From assembly GCF_025345565.1 (NCBI RefSeq), contig NZ_CP054475.1, positions 887,501-951,500 of the forward strand: a stretch of DNA of 64,000 bases. Reading direction: 5' to 3'. A program made the translations under genes and the position numbers. Within the stretch, counting starts at the first letter, position 1. Every line of letters begins with the position of its first letter. The stretch comes from Thalassolituus hydrocarboniclasticus. Its GTDB lineage: Bacteria > Pseudomonadota > Gammaproteobacteria > Pseudomonadales > Oceanobacteraceae. The notes below the pieces were generated by a model, which did no database searches, had not been told where the DNA came from, and saw only the letters and a program-made list of their open reading frames with translations. This document shows, in pieces, positions 21,581 through 30,040 of the stretch.

Positions 21581-22924
21581 TTAATCAATTTCCAGTTTTT
21601 TACAGCGGTAACGCAGCGCGCGGAAGCTGATACCGAGTTTTTCGGCGGCGGCGGTTTTGTTCCAGCGTGTGGCTTCCAGTGCCTGGGTGATCGCGCGGCG
21701 TTCAATATTCTCAAGGTAGGCTTCGAGGTTATTGGTTTCAATGCGCGGATTGCTGTCGTCCGGCTCTTCGTCAATGGGTTTGCTCAGGCTCAGGTCGCTG
21801 AGGCTGATGCTGTCACCTTCGGCTAGGGTGACGGCGCGTTGCAGGATATTTTCCAGCTCACGTACGTTCCCCGGGTAGTGGTAGCTCAGCAAGGCCTGCT
21901 GAGCGCTGTCTTCCAGCATAATTTCCGGCATCCCCCATTCCTGAGAATATTTGCGGATAAAATGCCGGATCAGCAGCGGAATATCTTCAGCGCGATCGGC
22001 CAGACGCGGCACATTTATCTGAATCACATTCAGGCGGAAATACAGGTCCTGACGGAACTCTTCAGCCTGAACCTGCAGGCCAAGATCTTTATGACTGGCA
22101 CAAAGAACGCGCACATCGACAGGGGTTTCAAATTCAGCACCGACGCTGCGCACGGCTTTTTCCTGAATAACGCGCAGCAGTTTGGCCTGCATATCCAGAG
22201 GCAGTTCGGCGACTTCATCAAGGAACAGGGTGCCGCCATTAGCCGCGCGGAAAAAACCGGATTTTTCGCTGTTGGCGCCGGTAAAGCTGCCTTTGGTATG
22301 GCCGAAAAATTCGGTTTCCATCAGATCCCGCGGAATGGCTCCGCAGTTTACCGCAACGAACGGCTGATCCATGCGCGCACTCTGATGATGAATTAAGCGG
22401 GCAACCAGTTCTTTGCCTGTGCCGGACTCGCCGAAAATAAAGACCGGTGCCTGAGTGCGGGCCACCTTGAAGATTTTTTCTTTCAGCGCCCGCATGCTGG
22501 CTGACTGGCCCAGCAAGCCGTCGGCAGAAGGCAGGTTTTCGATATTGGCCGGCACTTTGGTCAGCTGCAGTGCGGCTTTGACCAGTTCACGGAGGCGCTC
22601 GGTATCCAGTGGCTTGGCGACGACATCAAAAGCCCCGGCTTTCAGCGCGTTTACGGCCAGTTCCATATTGCCGTATGCGGTAATCATGGCGACTGGCATA
22701 TCCGGATGGCGGGTGTTGCACAGTTCAATAAGATCCAGACCATTACCATCCGGCAGTTTCATATCGGTGATGCAGAAGTGGTAGGGACGCTCCTGCAATA
22801 ACGTCAGTGCTTCGCTCACGCTTCCTGCCTGATAACAGTCGAGCTCCATACGCTTCAGCGTCAGCGCAATCAGAGCGCGGATGTCGGGTTCGTCATCAAT
22901 AATCAGGGCGGCAAATTTATTCAT
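21581..22924 (-). CDS. pilR: Sigma54-dependent response regulator PilR
   Basis: NtrC-type activator that drives pilA transcription with RpoN. 447 residues: receiver domain with D11/D12, phosphoacceptor D54 and K104; AAA+ domain with Walker A GESGTGKE (165-172), sigma54-contact loop GSFTGA (212-217) and GTLFLDEVAELP; C-terminal Fis-type helix-turn-helix (WNKTAAAEKLGISFRALRYR). It follows pilS with a 31-nt gap. A -24/-12 promoter lies before pilA at 58.8 kb in this same window. Confidence 0.95.
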   Translation of the reverse strand: MNKFAALIIDDEPDIRALIALTLKRMELDCYQAGSVSEALTLLQERPYHFCITDMKLPDGNGLDLIELCNTRHPDMPVAMITAYGNMELAVNALKAGAFDVVAKPLDTERLRELVKAALQLTKVPANIENLPSADGLLGQSASMRALKEKIFKVARTQAPVFIFGESGTGKELVARLIHHQSARMDQPFVAVNCGAIPRDLMETEFFGHTKGSFTGANSEKSGFFRAANGGTLFLDEVAELPLDMQAKLLRVIQEKAVRSVGAEFETPVDVRVLCASHKDLGLQVQAEEFRQDLYFRLNVIQINVPRLADRAEDIPLLIRHFIRKYSQEWGMPEIMLEDSAQQALLSYHYPGNVRELENILQRAVTLAEGDSISLSDLSLSKPIDEEPDDSNPRIETNNLEAYLENIERRAITQALEATRWNKTAAAEKLGISFRALRYRCKKLEID

Positions 22925-22955
22925 AAAACAGTGTCCGTTCTGTGGTGCACAGGGC

Positions 22956-24482
22956 TCAGGAGGCCCGCATTATGATGCGGAAGCAGGTTCCGTTGGGTAT
23001 CGGATGATACTGGATATGGGCCTGATTTGCCTCGCACAGTTCGCGGCATAAATAGAGTCCGAGTCCGGTGCCATTATGTTCAGTGGTGTAAAAGGGTTCA
23101 AACAGATGGGTGCGTTGTTCCGCCGGTACGCCGCTGCCATTATCAATAATATCCAGCTGTACCTGACGGTCATTTAAGGTTTGGGCGATAAGGGCAAGGC
23201 GTGCGTTGTCGTGGCTGGATTTAACGGCGTAACGCAGACCATTGGCACACAGGTTATGCAGAATCTGCTGCAGATGATCCGGATCGAACTGCACCAGTAA
23301 ACTGTCGTTACAGTGCACACTGAAATGAAAGTTCTGGCCATTGGTTAAGTTGCGGAACTGATCGTGAAAATGCTGCAGCCATGGGGCGAGGCGCAGGGTT
23401 TCTGCTACGGCCTGATTGCGGCGAGACAGCTGCAGAATATCCTCGATGGTGCGGTTAATGCGCATGCAGTGCTGTTCAATAATATGCGTCAGTTGTTGCT
23501 CACCCTGCTGCAGATAGGGCGTTTCTGCCAGCAGTTGCGATGCCTGGCGCAGGGCGCTGAGCGGGTTGCGTATCTCATGGGCAATAGAGGCCGTCAGGCG
23601 TCCCAAAGAGGCCAGTTTGAACTGCTGCGCTTCGGCGGCAATGCGTGCGGCTTCTTCAACATAAATGAGGTAATCACCAGGCTCAGAACCGTTCAGCGCC
23701 ACACGGCGGAATATCAGTTTTTCGTTACGAACTTCAATAACCTGATCGGCTTCCGCTTTCAGTAATGCCGGGGGCAGCGACGCCCCTTCTGCGAGGCTGA
23801 ACCACTGCCGTGCCTGTTGGTTATAAAACAGAATACGGTCGTTGGTATCGCAGGCAATAACAGCATTGGGCAGTTCCAGCAGCGCCTGCTGGCTGAAGCG
23901 CTGTAAACGTTTGATTCGGGTTGCCTGATCGGAGGCCAGCGTTAAGGCACTGTTTAACCGGCGTGACAGAGTCTGGGTTAACCAGGCAAGAATAAAGCAC
24001 AAAAAGCCATACAAACCGGAGTTTACAATTTCCTGGGTGTTGTAGTTGCCTGGCCAGAGATGCTGGGTATAAAACACGGCGATGGTGGTCCAGGCGGCCA
24101 CCCCGTAGCCAAGCACGCCCGGAGCCAGCAGGTTCGATATCATGACCGGAATCAGAATCAGGCTGGAAAAGCCGGTATCCAGACCGCCGGAGGCATGCAT
24201 CAGGGCTGCCAGGATGGCGATTTCAGCAAACACATAACTGGTGGCAAGTTGCGGGTCCGGTTCGCGGCTGGCAATGGCGGCAAACGCTGAAGCCACCAGA
24301 ACATAAGCAGATGACGCTATCAGGAATATATGTGGCTGTTTTCCGCCAATAATCACGTTCTGCAGGTCGATGGCGTCGGTGATGATCAGTAACAGCGAGA
24401 GAAACAGGGAGTAATAACCGTAGAAACGCAGCAGATGGTTACCGCGTACAACCAGTTCGGCAGATTTAAACCAGCGTGCCAC
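22956..24482 (-). CDS. pilS: Sensor histidine kinase PilS
   Basis: Membrane kinase that phosphorylates PilR and senses pilin levels in Pseudomonas. 508 residues: six hydrophobic segments in about 20-175, a PAS domain (about 195-280), HisKA with H302 (SIAHEIRNPLSAL), and an intact ATP-binding domain with N410/N414, G1 DNGSGVP (447-453) and G2 GTGLGL (471-476). First gene of pilS-pilR; divergent from nadE with 115 nt between them. Confidence 0.95.
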   Translation of the reverse strand: MARWFKSAELVVRGNHLLRFYGYYSLFLSLLLIITDAIDLQNVIIGGKQPHIFLIASSAYVLVASAFAAIASREPDPQLATSYVFAEIAILAALMHASGGLDTGFSSLILIPVMISNLLAPGVLGYGVAAWTTIAVFYTQHLWPGNYNTQEIVNSGLYGFLCFILAWLTQTLSRRLNSALTLASDQATRIKRLQRFSQQALLELPNAVIACDTNDRILFYNQQARQWFSLAEGASLPPALLKAEADQVIEVRNEKLIFRRVALNGSEPGDYLIYVEEAARIAAEAQQFKLASLGRLTASIAHEIRNPLSALRQASQLLAETPYLQQGEQQLTHIIEQHCMRINRTIEDILQLSRRNQAVAETLRLAPWLQHFHDQFRNLTNGQNFHFSVHCNDSLLVQFDPDHLQQILHNLCANGLRYAVKSSHDNARLALIAQTLNDRQVQLDIIDNGSGVPAEQRTHLFEPFYTTEHNGTGLGLYLCRELCEANQAHIQYHPIPNGTCFRIIMRAS

Positions 24483-24597
24483 AGAGGCTCCTTAACTATA
24501 AATATCGGGCGAAAAGTGCCGGCCAGTGCACTGATGATTGCTTCGGCCCGGTAATTTTTCGACAATACGCGCAAATTCGTCAGGGTAACCCGAGAGT

Positions 24598-26220
24598 ATG
24601 TCACAGTCACTTACCATCGCATTGGCACAGCACAACTTTCTGGTCGGAGATATTTCCGGCAACAGTCAGCGTATTGCTGAGTCGGCGCAACAGGCACAAC
24701 AGCAGGGTGCGCAGCTGGTGGTCTTCAGCGAACTGGCATTAACAGGTTACCCGCCAGAAGATTTATTACTGCGTCCGAGTTTGCAATTACGCGTTGAAGA
24801 GGCGCTGCAGCAGGTGGCTGCGGCCAGTCATAATATCGCCATCGCTGTGGGCTTTCCGTGGCGCGAGCAGGGCAAACTCTATAACTGTGCCGGTGTCTGG
24901 TATCAGGGTGAATGTCTCGGACGTTATGCCAAGCAATGTCTGCCGAATTATCAGGTATTTGATGAGCAGCGTTATTTTGCCACTGGTGATCAGCCCTGTG
25001 TTATTGATCTGCTGGGCCATCGTATTGGTCTGACCGTCTGCGAAGACGTCTGGCATCAGGGGCCGGTGGAGCAGAGTGTTGCAGCCGGTGCGGAACTGAT
25101 TCTCAACCTGAACGCTTCGCCTTTCCATCTGGGTAAGCATGGTGAACGCCTGACCCTGCTGCAGCAACATGCCCGCAGTCAGAATGTAGCGCTGCTGTAT
25201 GTGAATCAGGTCGGTGGACAGGATGAACTGGTGTTCGATGGCGGTTCCTTTGCGGTTGCCGCCGATGGCGAACGCGTACTGCAGATGCCATCGTTTAGTG
25301 AATCAATGGCGCTGGTGAATTATCACTCGGGTCAGCTGCAGGCGGTTTCAGCGCAGTCTGCAGAGCCGGACAGTGAACTGGCCAGTCTGTATCAGGCACT
25401 GGTGCTCGGTGTGCGCGATTACGTCAATAAAAACCGTTTCAAAGGGGTTTTGCTGGGGCTGTCCGGCGGTATCGACTCCGCACTCACACTGGCCATTGCG
25501 GTGGATGCGTTAGGTGCCGAGCGGGTGCAGGCGGTGATGATGCCGTTTACCTATACCTCCGGCATGAGTAAGGAAGACGCGGCAGAACAGGCCGACACCA
25601 TGGGCGTGCGCTACCAGTCGATCTCTATCGAGCCTATGTATCGTGAATTTATGGCGGCCCTTGCCGGTGAGTTTGCCGGTCTGCCGGTGGATACCACCGA
25701 AGAAAACCTGCAGTCACGTTGTCGCGGTGTGCTGCTGATGGCGATGTCGAACAAAAGCGGTTACATGGTGCTGACCACCGGCAATAAAAGCGAAATGGCG
25801 GTGGGTTACGCCACCCTGTACGGCGATATGGCTGGTGGCTATGGCGCTTTAAAAGACGTCTACAAAACCAAGGTATTCGCCCTGGCGGAATACCGTAATT
25901 CGCTGTCCCCGGTGATTCCACAGCGTGTGATTGACCGTCCGCCATCGGCGGAACTGGCGCCGGATCAGAAAGACGAAGACAGCCTGCCGCCGTATCCGGT
26001 GCTGGATGCCATTCTTGAACGTTATATCGAACGTGATATGAGTGCCGAAGCGATCATCAGTGCCGGCTTTACCCGTGACGACGTGCTGCGCGTGCTGCGT
26101 CTGGTCGACGTTAATGAATACAAGCGTCGTCAGGCACCCATTGGCGTGCGCGTAACTCAGCGTGGCTTTGGCCGTGACCGCCGTTATCCGGTGACCAACG
26201 GCTGGAAAGCCGGAATTTAA
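24598..26220 (+). CDS. nadE: Glutamine-dependent NAD+ synthetase
   Basis: Converts nicotinic acid adenine dinucleotide to NAD using glutamine-derived ammonia. 540 residues: N-terminal nitrilase-type glutaminase domain with the triad E45, K112, C148 (TVCEDVW), and C-terminal synthetase domain with the P-loop SGGIDSA (289-295) and TTGNKSEMAVGYATLYGDM. It is the two-domain form, so no separate glutaminase is needed. With nadC at 59.6-60.4 kb the window covers two steps of NAD synthesis. It ends at a bidirectional terminator shared with bamD. Confidence 0.96.
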   Translation: MSQSLTIALAQHNFLVGDISGNSQRIAESAQQAQQQGAQLVVFSELALTGYPPEDLLLRPSLQLRVEEALQQVAAASHNIAIAVGFPWREQGKLYNCAGVWYQGECLGRYAKQCLPNYQVFDEQRYFATGDQPCVIDLLGHRIGLTVCEDVWHQGPVEQSVAAGAELILNLNASPFHLGKHGERLTLLQQHARSQNVALLYVNQVGGQDELVFDGGSFAVAADGERVLQMPSFSESMALVNYHSGQLQAVSAQSAEPDSELASLYQALVLGVRDYVNKNRFKGVLLGLSGGIDSALTLAIAVDALGAERVQAVMMPFTYTSGMSKEDAAEQADTMGVRYQSISIEPMYREFMAALAGEFAGLPVDTTEENLQSRCRGVLLMAMSNKSGYMVLTTGNKSEMAVGYATLYGDMAGGYGALKDVYKTKVFALAEYRNSLSPVIPQRVIDRPPSAELAPDQKDEDSLPPYPVLDAILERYIERDMSAEAIISAGFTRDDVLRVLRLVDVNEYKRRQAPIGVRVTQRGFGRDRRYPVTNGWKAGI

Positions 26221-26225
26221 TCCAC

Positions 26226-26253
26226 AAAAAAGCCCGCAATCGCGGGCTTTTTT
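26226..26253. terminator. Bidirectional terminator between nadE and bamD
   Basis: Arms GCCCGC (26232-26237) and GCGGGC (26242-26247), loop AATC, flanked by AAAAAA on the left and TTTTTT on the right, so it works for both converging genes. Confidence 0.88.
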
Positions 26254-26279
26254 GTGTCTGTATATTTGTCGCTGTCTGC

Positions 26280-27101
26280 TCAGTCCAGCAAACCAAAACT
26301 GATGATATTCCAGAACGAACGGCGGTCAACCATCGCCAGGCCGCTGTCTTCAAATTCACCGTCTTTTAATTGCGGATGCTGCGGGTAGTTCAGCTTCAGC
26401 AGTGCCAGTGCCTGTTCTGACTCTTTATTCAGGCCCAGCAGGCGGTAGGCTTCAACCTGAATCGCCAGTGCGTCGGCAACGGCCGGGGTTTTCTGGAAAC
26501 GCAGCAGAACGTTCTCACAACGGTTGGCAGCCGCCAGATAGGCGTGGCGCTTCATATAGTATTGTGCCACTCCGATTTCATGGGAGGCCATACGTTGCTG
26601 CAGGTACACCATGCGCGCCCGAGCATCGGCGGTATAAGGGCTGTCGGGGAAGCGGATCAGCAGGTCGGAGAAATGATTGAAAGCATCCTGCATGGGGGTT
26701 GGGTCACGCTGGGCGATTTCGCTGTCAAAATAACGCTCGGCAAAGGCAAAGCCCATTTCATAAGTGGCCAGGCCGCGCATGTAATAGGCGTAATCGACCT
26801 GCTCATGCAGCGGATGCAGGCGGATAAAACGCTCGGTGGTGGCCAGTACCGCTTCCAGATCGGACATCATGTACTGGGCGTAAATCAGCTCCAGCTGTGC
26901 CTGTTCGGCGTAACGTCCGAACGGATAGCGGGATTCCAGCTGGCGCAGCTTTTCGGTGGCCGACAGAAAGTTATTGTTATCCAGCGACTCGCGCGCCTGT
27001 TCGTAGTACTCACGCTCAGTCAGTTCCTGAGGTTTGTCGGGATTTCCTGAGCAGGCGCAGAGTAGCAGGGTAAAAATAACCAACAGCGAACGGGAGTTCA
27101 T
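26280..27101 (-). CDS. bamD: Outer membrane protein assembly factor BamD
   Basis: Essential lipoprotein of the BAM complex. 273 residues from the ATG at 27101, which has AGGA 9 nt upstream; a longer frame to 27239 is rejected. Lipoprotein signal with lipobox LCAC and acylated C17 (FTLLLCACSGNPDKP). Five TPR-like repeats follow (YYEQARESLDNNNFLSA, FGRYAEQAQLELIYAQYMM, and so on). It is divergent from rluD with 159 nt between, the arrangement known in E. coli and Pseudomonas. Confidence 0.96.
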   Translation of the reverse strand: MNSRSLLVIFTLLLCACSGNPDKPQELTEREYYEQARESLDNNNFLSATEKLRQLESRYPFGRYAEQAQLELIYAQYMMSDLEAVLATTERFIRLHPLHEQVDYAYYMRGLATYEMGFAFAERYFDSEIAQRDPTPMQDAFNHFSDLLIRFPDSPYTADARARMVYLQQRMASHEIGVAQYYMKRHAYLAAANRCENVLLRFQKTPAVADALAIQVEAYRLLGLNKESEQALALLKLNYPQHPQLKDGEFEDSGLAMVDRRSFWNIISFGLLD

Positions 27102-27260
27102 GGAGTGCATTCCTGATTGTCGATATACTTGGCAATGTGCCGGTTTACGAATGTGCCGTATTAAAACACAGTCCCCGCATAGCCCCAACTGACAGCAACA
27201 GGCTGTCAGCGGGATACAGCCGATCGTCGCGGCAGCCATACAGCTAATCTCAGAGAGTTT

Positions 27261-28214
27261 ATGTCCAATCAGATTTCAAACAGGGTAGAAGTTCCCTTCG
27301 ACATGGGAAACAAGCGTCTTGATCAGGTCGCTGCCCAGTTATTTCCCGACTATTCCCGTTCGCGCCTGCAGCAGTGGATCAAAGACGGCCAGCTGACGGT
27401 TGACGGTAAGCCCTGGCGCGGCCGCGATAAGCTCACTGGCGGCGAAACCCTGATTCTGGAAGCCGAGCTGGCGCCTGAGGGGAACTGGCAGGCGGAAGAT
27501 ATCCCGCTCAACATCATTTATGAAGATGATCACATCATTGTCATCAACAAACCTGCGGACCTGGTGGTTCACCCGGCCGCCGGTAATCAGGATGGCACTC
27601 TGCTGAACGGCTTGTTGCATCATTGCCCGCAGCTGGAGAATATCCCCCGTGCCGGTATCGTGCACCGTCTGGATAAGGACACCACCGGTCTGATGGTGGT
27701 CGCCAAAACCCTGCAGGCGCAGAATAATCTGGTCGGTCAGCTGCAGGACCGCTCCATGGGGCGTGAATACGAAGCGGTAGTGCAGGGCGTGATGACCGGC
27801 GGCGGCAAAGTTGACCAGCCGATTGGCCGTCATGGTACTCAGCGCACCAAAATGGCGGTGAATCCTATGGGGAAAGAAGCCGTCACCCACTATCGCGTGC
27901 TGAAAAAATTTCCGACCCACACCTATATCCGCCTCAAGCTGGAAACCGGCCGTACGCACCAGATCCGGGTGCATATGGCGCATATCGGTTATCCGCTGGT
28001 GGGCGACTCCACCTATGCGGCGCGTACCCGTCTGACCAAAGGCATCGGCCCGGAACTGCGCGATACGCTGCTGCACTTTGGCCGCCAGGCTCTGCATGCG
28101 CGCAAGCTGGGTCTGGTTCATCCGGATACCGACGACTGGATGGAGTGGGAAGTGGATCTGCCGCAGGATTTTATTCACCTGCTCGATGTGCTCGAAGCCG
28201 ATGCCGAGCGCTGA
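27261..28214 (+). CDS. rluD: 23S rRNA pseudouridine 1911/1915/1917 synthase
   Basis: Modifies helix 69 of 23S rRNA. 317 residues: N-terminal S4-like RNA-binding domain (about 17-80, LDQVAAQLFPDYSRSRLQQW), then the RluA-type catalytic domain with HRLDKDTTG, catalytic D138, and the INKPADLVVHP and LKTGRTHQIRVH-like motifs. It overlaps pgeF by 14 nt, so the two are coupled. Confidence 0.95.
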   Translation: MSNQISNRVEVPFDMGNKRLDQVAAQLFPDYSRSRLQQWIKDGQLTVDGKPWRGRDKLTGGETLILEAELAPEGNWQAEDIPLNIIYEDDHIIVINKPADLVVHPAAGNQDGTLLNGLLHHCPQLENIPRAGIVHRLDKDTTGLMVVAKTLQAQNNLVGQLQDRSMGREYEAVVQGVMTGGGKVDQPIGRHGTQRTKMAVNPMGKEAVTHYRVLKKFPTHTYIRLKLETGRTHQIRVHMAHIGYPLVGDSTYAARTRLTKGIGPELRDTLLHFGRQALHARKLGLVHPDTDDWMEWEVDLPQDFIHLLDVLEADAER

Positions 28215-28932
28215 GTCCGGTCTGCTGATACCCGACTGGGATCTGCCCGCGGGTATTGGTGCCGCGATTACCACCCGCGAGGGTGGTGTTTCTTTACCTC
28301 CTTACGAACATAACAACCTGGCTCTGCACGTTGCTGATGATGCGGCCCGGGTGCGGCTTAACCGCCAGTGCCTGTGGCAACAACTGCCGGGTGTGCAGGG
28401 CATTCAGTGGTTATCTCAGGTACATGGCACAACGGTGATTAAAGCCTGTGGTGAATCTGTGGTGCCTGAGGCGGACGCGCAGTTCAGTGACCGTGCCGGA
28501 CTGGCCTGTGCCATTCTTACCGCCGATTGTTTGCCGGTATTGTTCTGTGCTGCTGATGGCTCGCAGGTGGCCGCTGCCCATGCCGGTTGGCGCGGACTGG
28601 CGGCCGGGATTCTGCTGAATACGCTGGCGACCTTCCCTGATCCTTCTCAGGTGCGGGTGTATCTGGGGCCAGCGATTGGCCCCGACGCCTTCGAGGTCGG
28701 GCCTGAGGTACGTAAAGCCTTTGCCTGGGCGCCGGACCATTGTTTCCGTGCCGGGCGTGGTGACCGGCTGATGGCGGATATTTATGCGCTGGCGCGGCTG
28801 CAGTTATTGCGGGCGGGAGTGGCCGGGGTTGCCGGCGGAGGATTCTGTACCTTCAGCGATGAACGCTTTTATTCCTATCGTCGCCAGAGTCAGACTGGCC
28901 GTATGGCCAGCCTGATCTGGATACAGACTTAA
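28201..28932 (+). CDS. pgeF: Purine nucleoside phosphorylase / peptidoglycan editing factor (YfiH, DUF152)
   Basis: Multicopper-polyphenol-oxidoreductase fold enzyme; in E. coli YfiH removes wrongly incorporated L-Ser from UDP-MurNAc precursors, and homologues phosphorolyse purine nucleosides. 243 residues from the ATG at 28201 inside the end of rluD. Zinc ligands H75 (SQVHG), C110 (TADCLP) and H127 (AAHAGWRG) are all present. The rluD-pgeF pair is widespread. It converges with the DUF4124 gene with 7 nt between stops. Confidence 0.93.
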   Translation: MPSAESGLLIPDWDLPAGIGAAITTREGGVSLPPYEHNNLALHVADDAARVRLNRQCLWQQLPGVQGIQWLSQVHGTTVIKACGESVVPEADAQFSDRAGLACAILTADCLPVLFCAADGSQVAAAHAGWRGLAAGILLNTLATFPDPSQVRVYLGPAIGPDAFEVGPEVRKAFAWAPDHCFRAGRGDRLMADIYALARLQLLRAGVAGVAGGGFCTFSDERFYSYRRQSQTGRMASLIWIQT

Positions 28933-28939
28933 TCCTGCC

Positions 28940-29407
28940 TTACTGATTACGGGTCTTGTTGGAAAAGGTCATGTTGCAGTATTTGGCAATCTGCTCGTCC
29001 GCCAGTTTGATCTGCTTTGCCCGCTGATCGTCAGTTAACGGGCGGTATTCGCCGTCTTCCTGCTTGAAACGGGTACTGTAATTGGTACTGACCGTTTCTT
29101 TGTGTTTTCGTGCTTTGGCACAGGCGGCCTCCGCTTCGGCTTTACTCACCTTTGGTTCGCTGCTTTCACTGGCTTCTGTCGTCGTTTCTTTTACTTTATC
29201 GGTGCTGATTTGATAGCCATCGACTTTGTCCGCGGGTTTGCTGACGCGGACCTTATATTCTTCAGCATTTTTAGCCTTGTCAGCGGGAGGCAGGTTGGAA
29301 AAATGGGTCTGACCATTTTCATCCACCCAGCGGTACATTTTGTCGGCCTGAACCGTCAGGCTTGCAGTGGCAAGCAGCAGAGCAAAAAAAGCAGTAAAAA
29401 AACGCAT
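28940..29407 (-). CDS. DUF4124 secreted protein
   Basis: 155 residues from the ATG at 29407 (GGA 8 nt upstream); another in-frame ATG is at 29416. Signal peptide about 1-20 (FFTAFFALLLATASLTVQA). The mature N-terminus is a DUF4124 domain, MYRWVDENGQTHFSNLPP, which is a common envelope module of unknown role. The rest is a charged, Lys/Glu/Ser-rich region with two Cys (AAACAKAR, AKYCNM). Its upstream region abuts the MITE-like element, which may have replaced its original promoter. Confidence 0.85.
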   Translation of the reverse strand: MRFFTAFFALLLATASLTVQADKMYRWVDENGQTHFSNLPPADKAKNAEEYKVRVSKPADKVDGYQISTDKVKETTTEASESSEPKVSKAEAEAACAKARKHKETVSTNYSTRFKQEDGEYRPLTDDQRAKQIKLADEQIAKYCNMTFSNKTRNQ

Positions 29408-29424
29408 AAAACACATCCGTTGTT

Positions 29425-29690
29425 AGGGCCTGTTACCACTAATTAAACAGGCCTGTTATCGGCTAAAAATTCCTCAGACAAGGCGCTGAGAGTGTGGCCT
29501 AACGGGTTAAGCGAGCGAACAGCAACGCAGGATTAGGAATTTTTAGCCATAACCCTTCGGGCTGAGGCCAGTTTTCCCCATTAGCGTCGTCGTTCGTTAT
29601 TCATTTAACTCGCTAATATCACTCCTCTCTCCTTGCTCTGAAAAAAACTGGTTCTCAGCAGACCAGATTCACTTAGTGGCAACAGGCCCT
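29425..29690. mobile_element. MITE-like element, 266 bp, with 18-bp terminal inverted repeats
   Basis: The left end (29425-29442) and right end (29673-29690) are inverted repeats matching at 17 of 18 positions (AGGGCCTGTTACCACTAA against TTAGTGGCAACAGGCCCT). Inside are a perfect 12-bp palindrome AACAGGCCTGTT (29446-29457), a perfect 14-bp inverted repeat (GGCTAAAAATTCCT at 29461-29474, AGGAATTTTTAGCC at 29535-29548), and a third, imperfect pair (GCTGAGGCCAGTTTT near 29561 with AAAACTGGTTCTCAGC near 29645). No transposase and no clear target-site duplication. Best read as a non-autonomous element; the family is unknown to me. Confidence 0.7.
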
Positions 29691-29772
29691 GAGGAAAAGA
29701 ATAATTTCTCTGACCTGCTCCGGACATTATTAAAACCGTATGATTTGTCAAGGATTTAGGGCGGTTTTTTGC

Positions 29773-29800
29773 TAGACAATAATACCGGGAATGCTAGAAT
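29773..29800 (+). promoter_or_regulatory. Sigma70 promoter of ilvI-ilvH
   Basis: -35 TAGACA (29773-29778), 16-bp spacer, extended -10 TGC-TAGAAT (29792-29800). Predicted start near 29807, 234 nt before the ilvI GTG. Confidence 0.6.
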
Positions 29801-29847
29801 TACCGCGCTTTTGTCAGCCGGCCTGCGCCTCCACCCAGTGCCCCGCT

Positions 29848-29984
29848 CGCTGACAATGACAGCCTCTGGTGCGGTTATCTCCGACCCAGTTTCAGACCCG
29901 GTGTCCTCGACCAGGCAACGGGACTCTGATGAGAAACTACAAGTTTGTCATCCAGCCTGAGAGAGCCCTTGTGTTCGGGCTCTA
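29848..29984 (+). promoter_or_regulatory. ilvI leader: short ORF and hairpin
   Basis: The leader contains a possible 34-codon peptide ORF starting near 29856 (MTASGAVISDPVSDPVSS...) whose TGA (29958-29960) directly abuts a hairpin with arms AGAGCCC (29962-29968) and GGGCTCT (29977-29983). No T run follows, and the peptide is not rich in consecutive Ile/Val/Leu codons, so classical attenuation is only a possibility. Confidence 0.3.
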
Positions 29985-30040
29985 ATCGCAAGTTATTTCA
30001 GTTACCCACGCCCCTGCGGGCTTGTGAAGAGGATAGTACG

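Larger units (their letters stand above)
29417..30040. other. Intergenic region between the DUF4124 gene and ilvI
   Basis: This 624-nt gap contains no supported gene. The left part (29425-29690) is the MITE-like repeat. The right part holds the ilvI promoter (29773-29800) and a leader of about 230 nt with a hairpin at 29961-29984. Confidence 0.7.

Noticed and set aside
29945-30040. N-terminal extension of ilvI
   Set aside because: Open but not homologous to acetolactate synthase; the GTG at 30041 has a good ribosome binding site and matches the family start.
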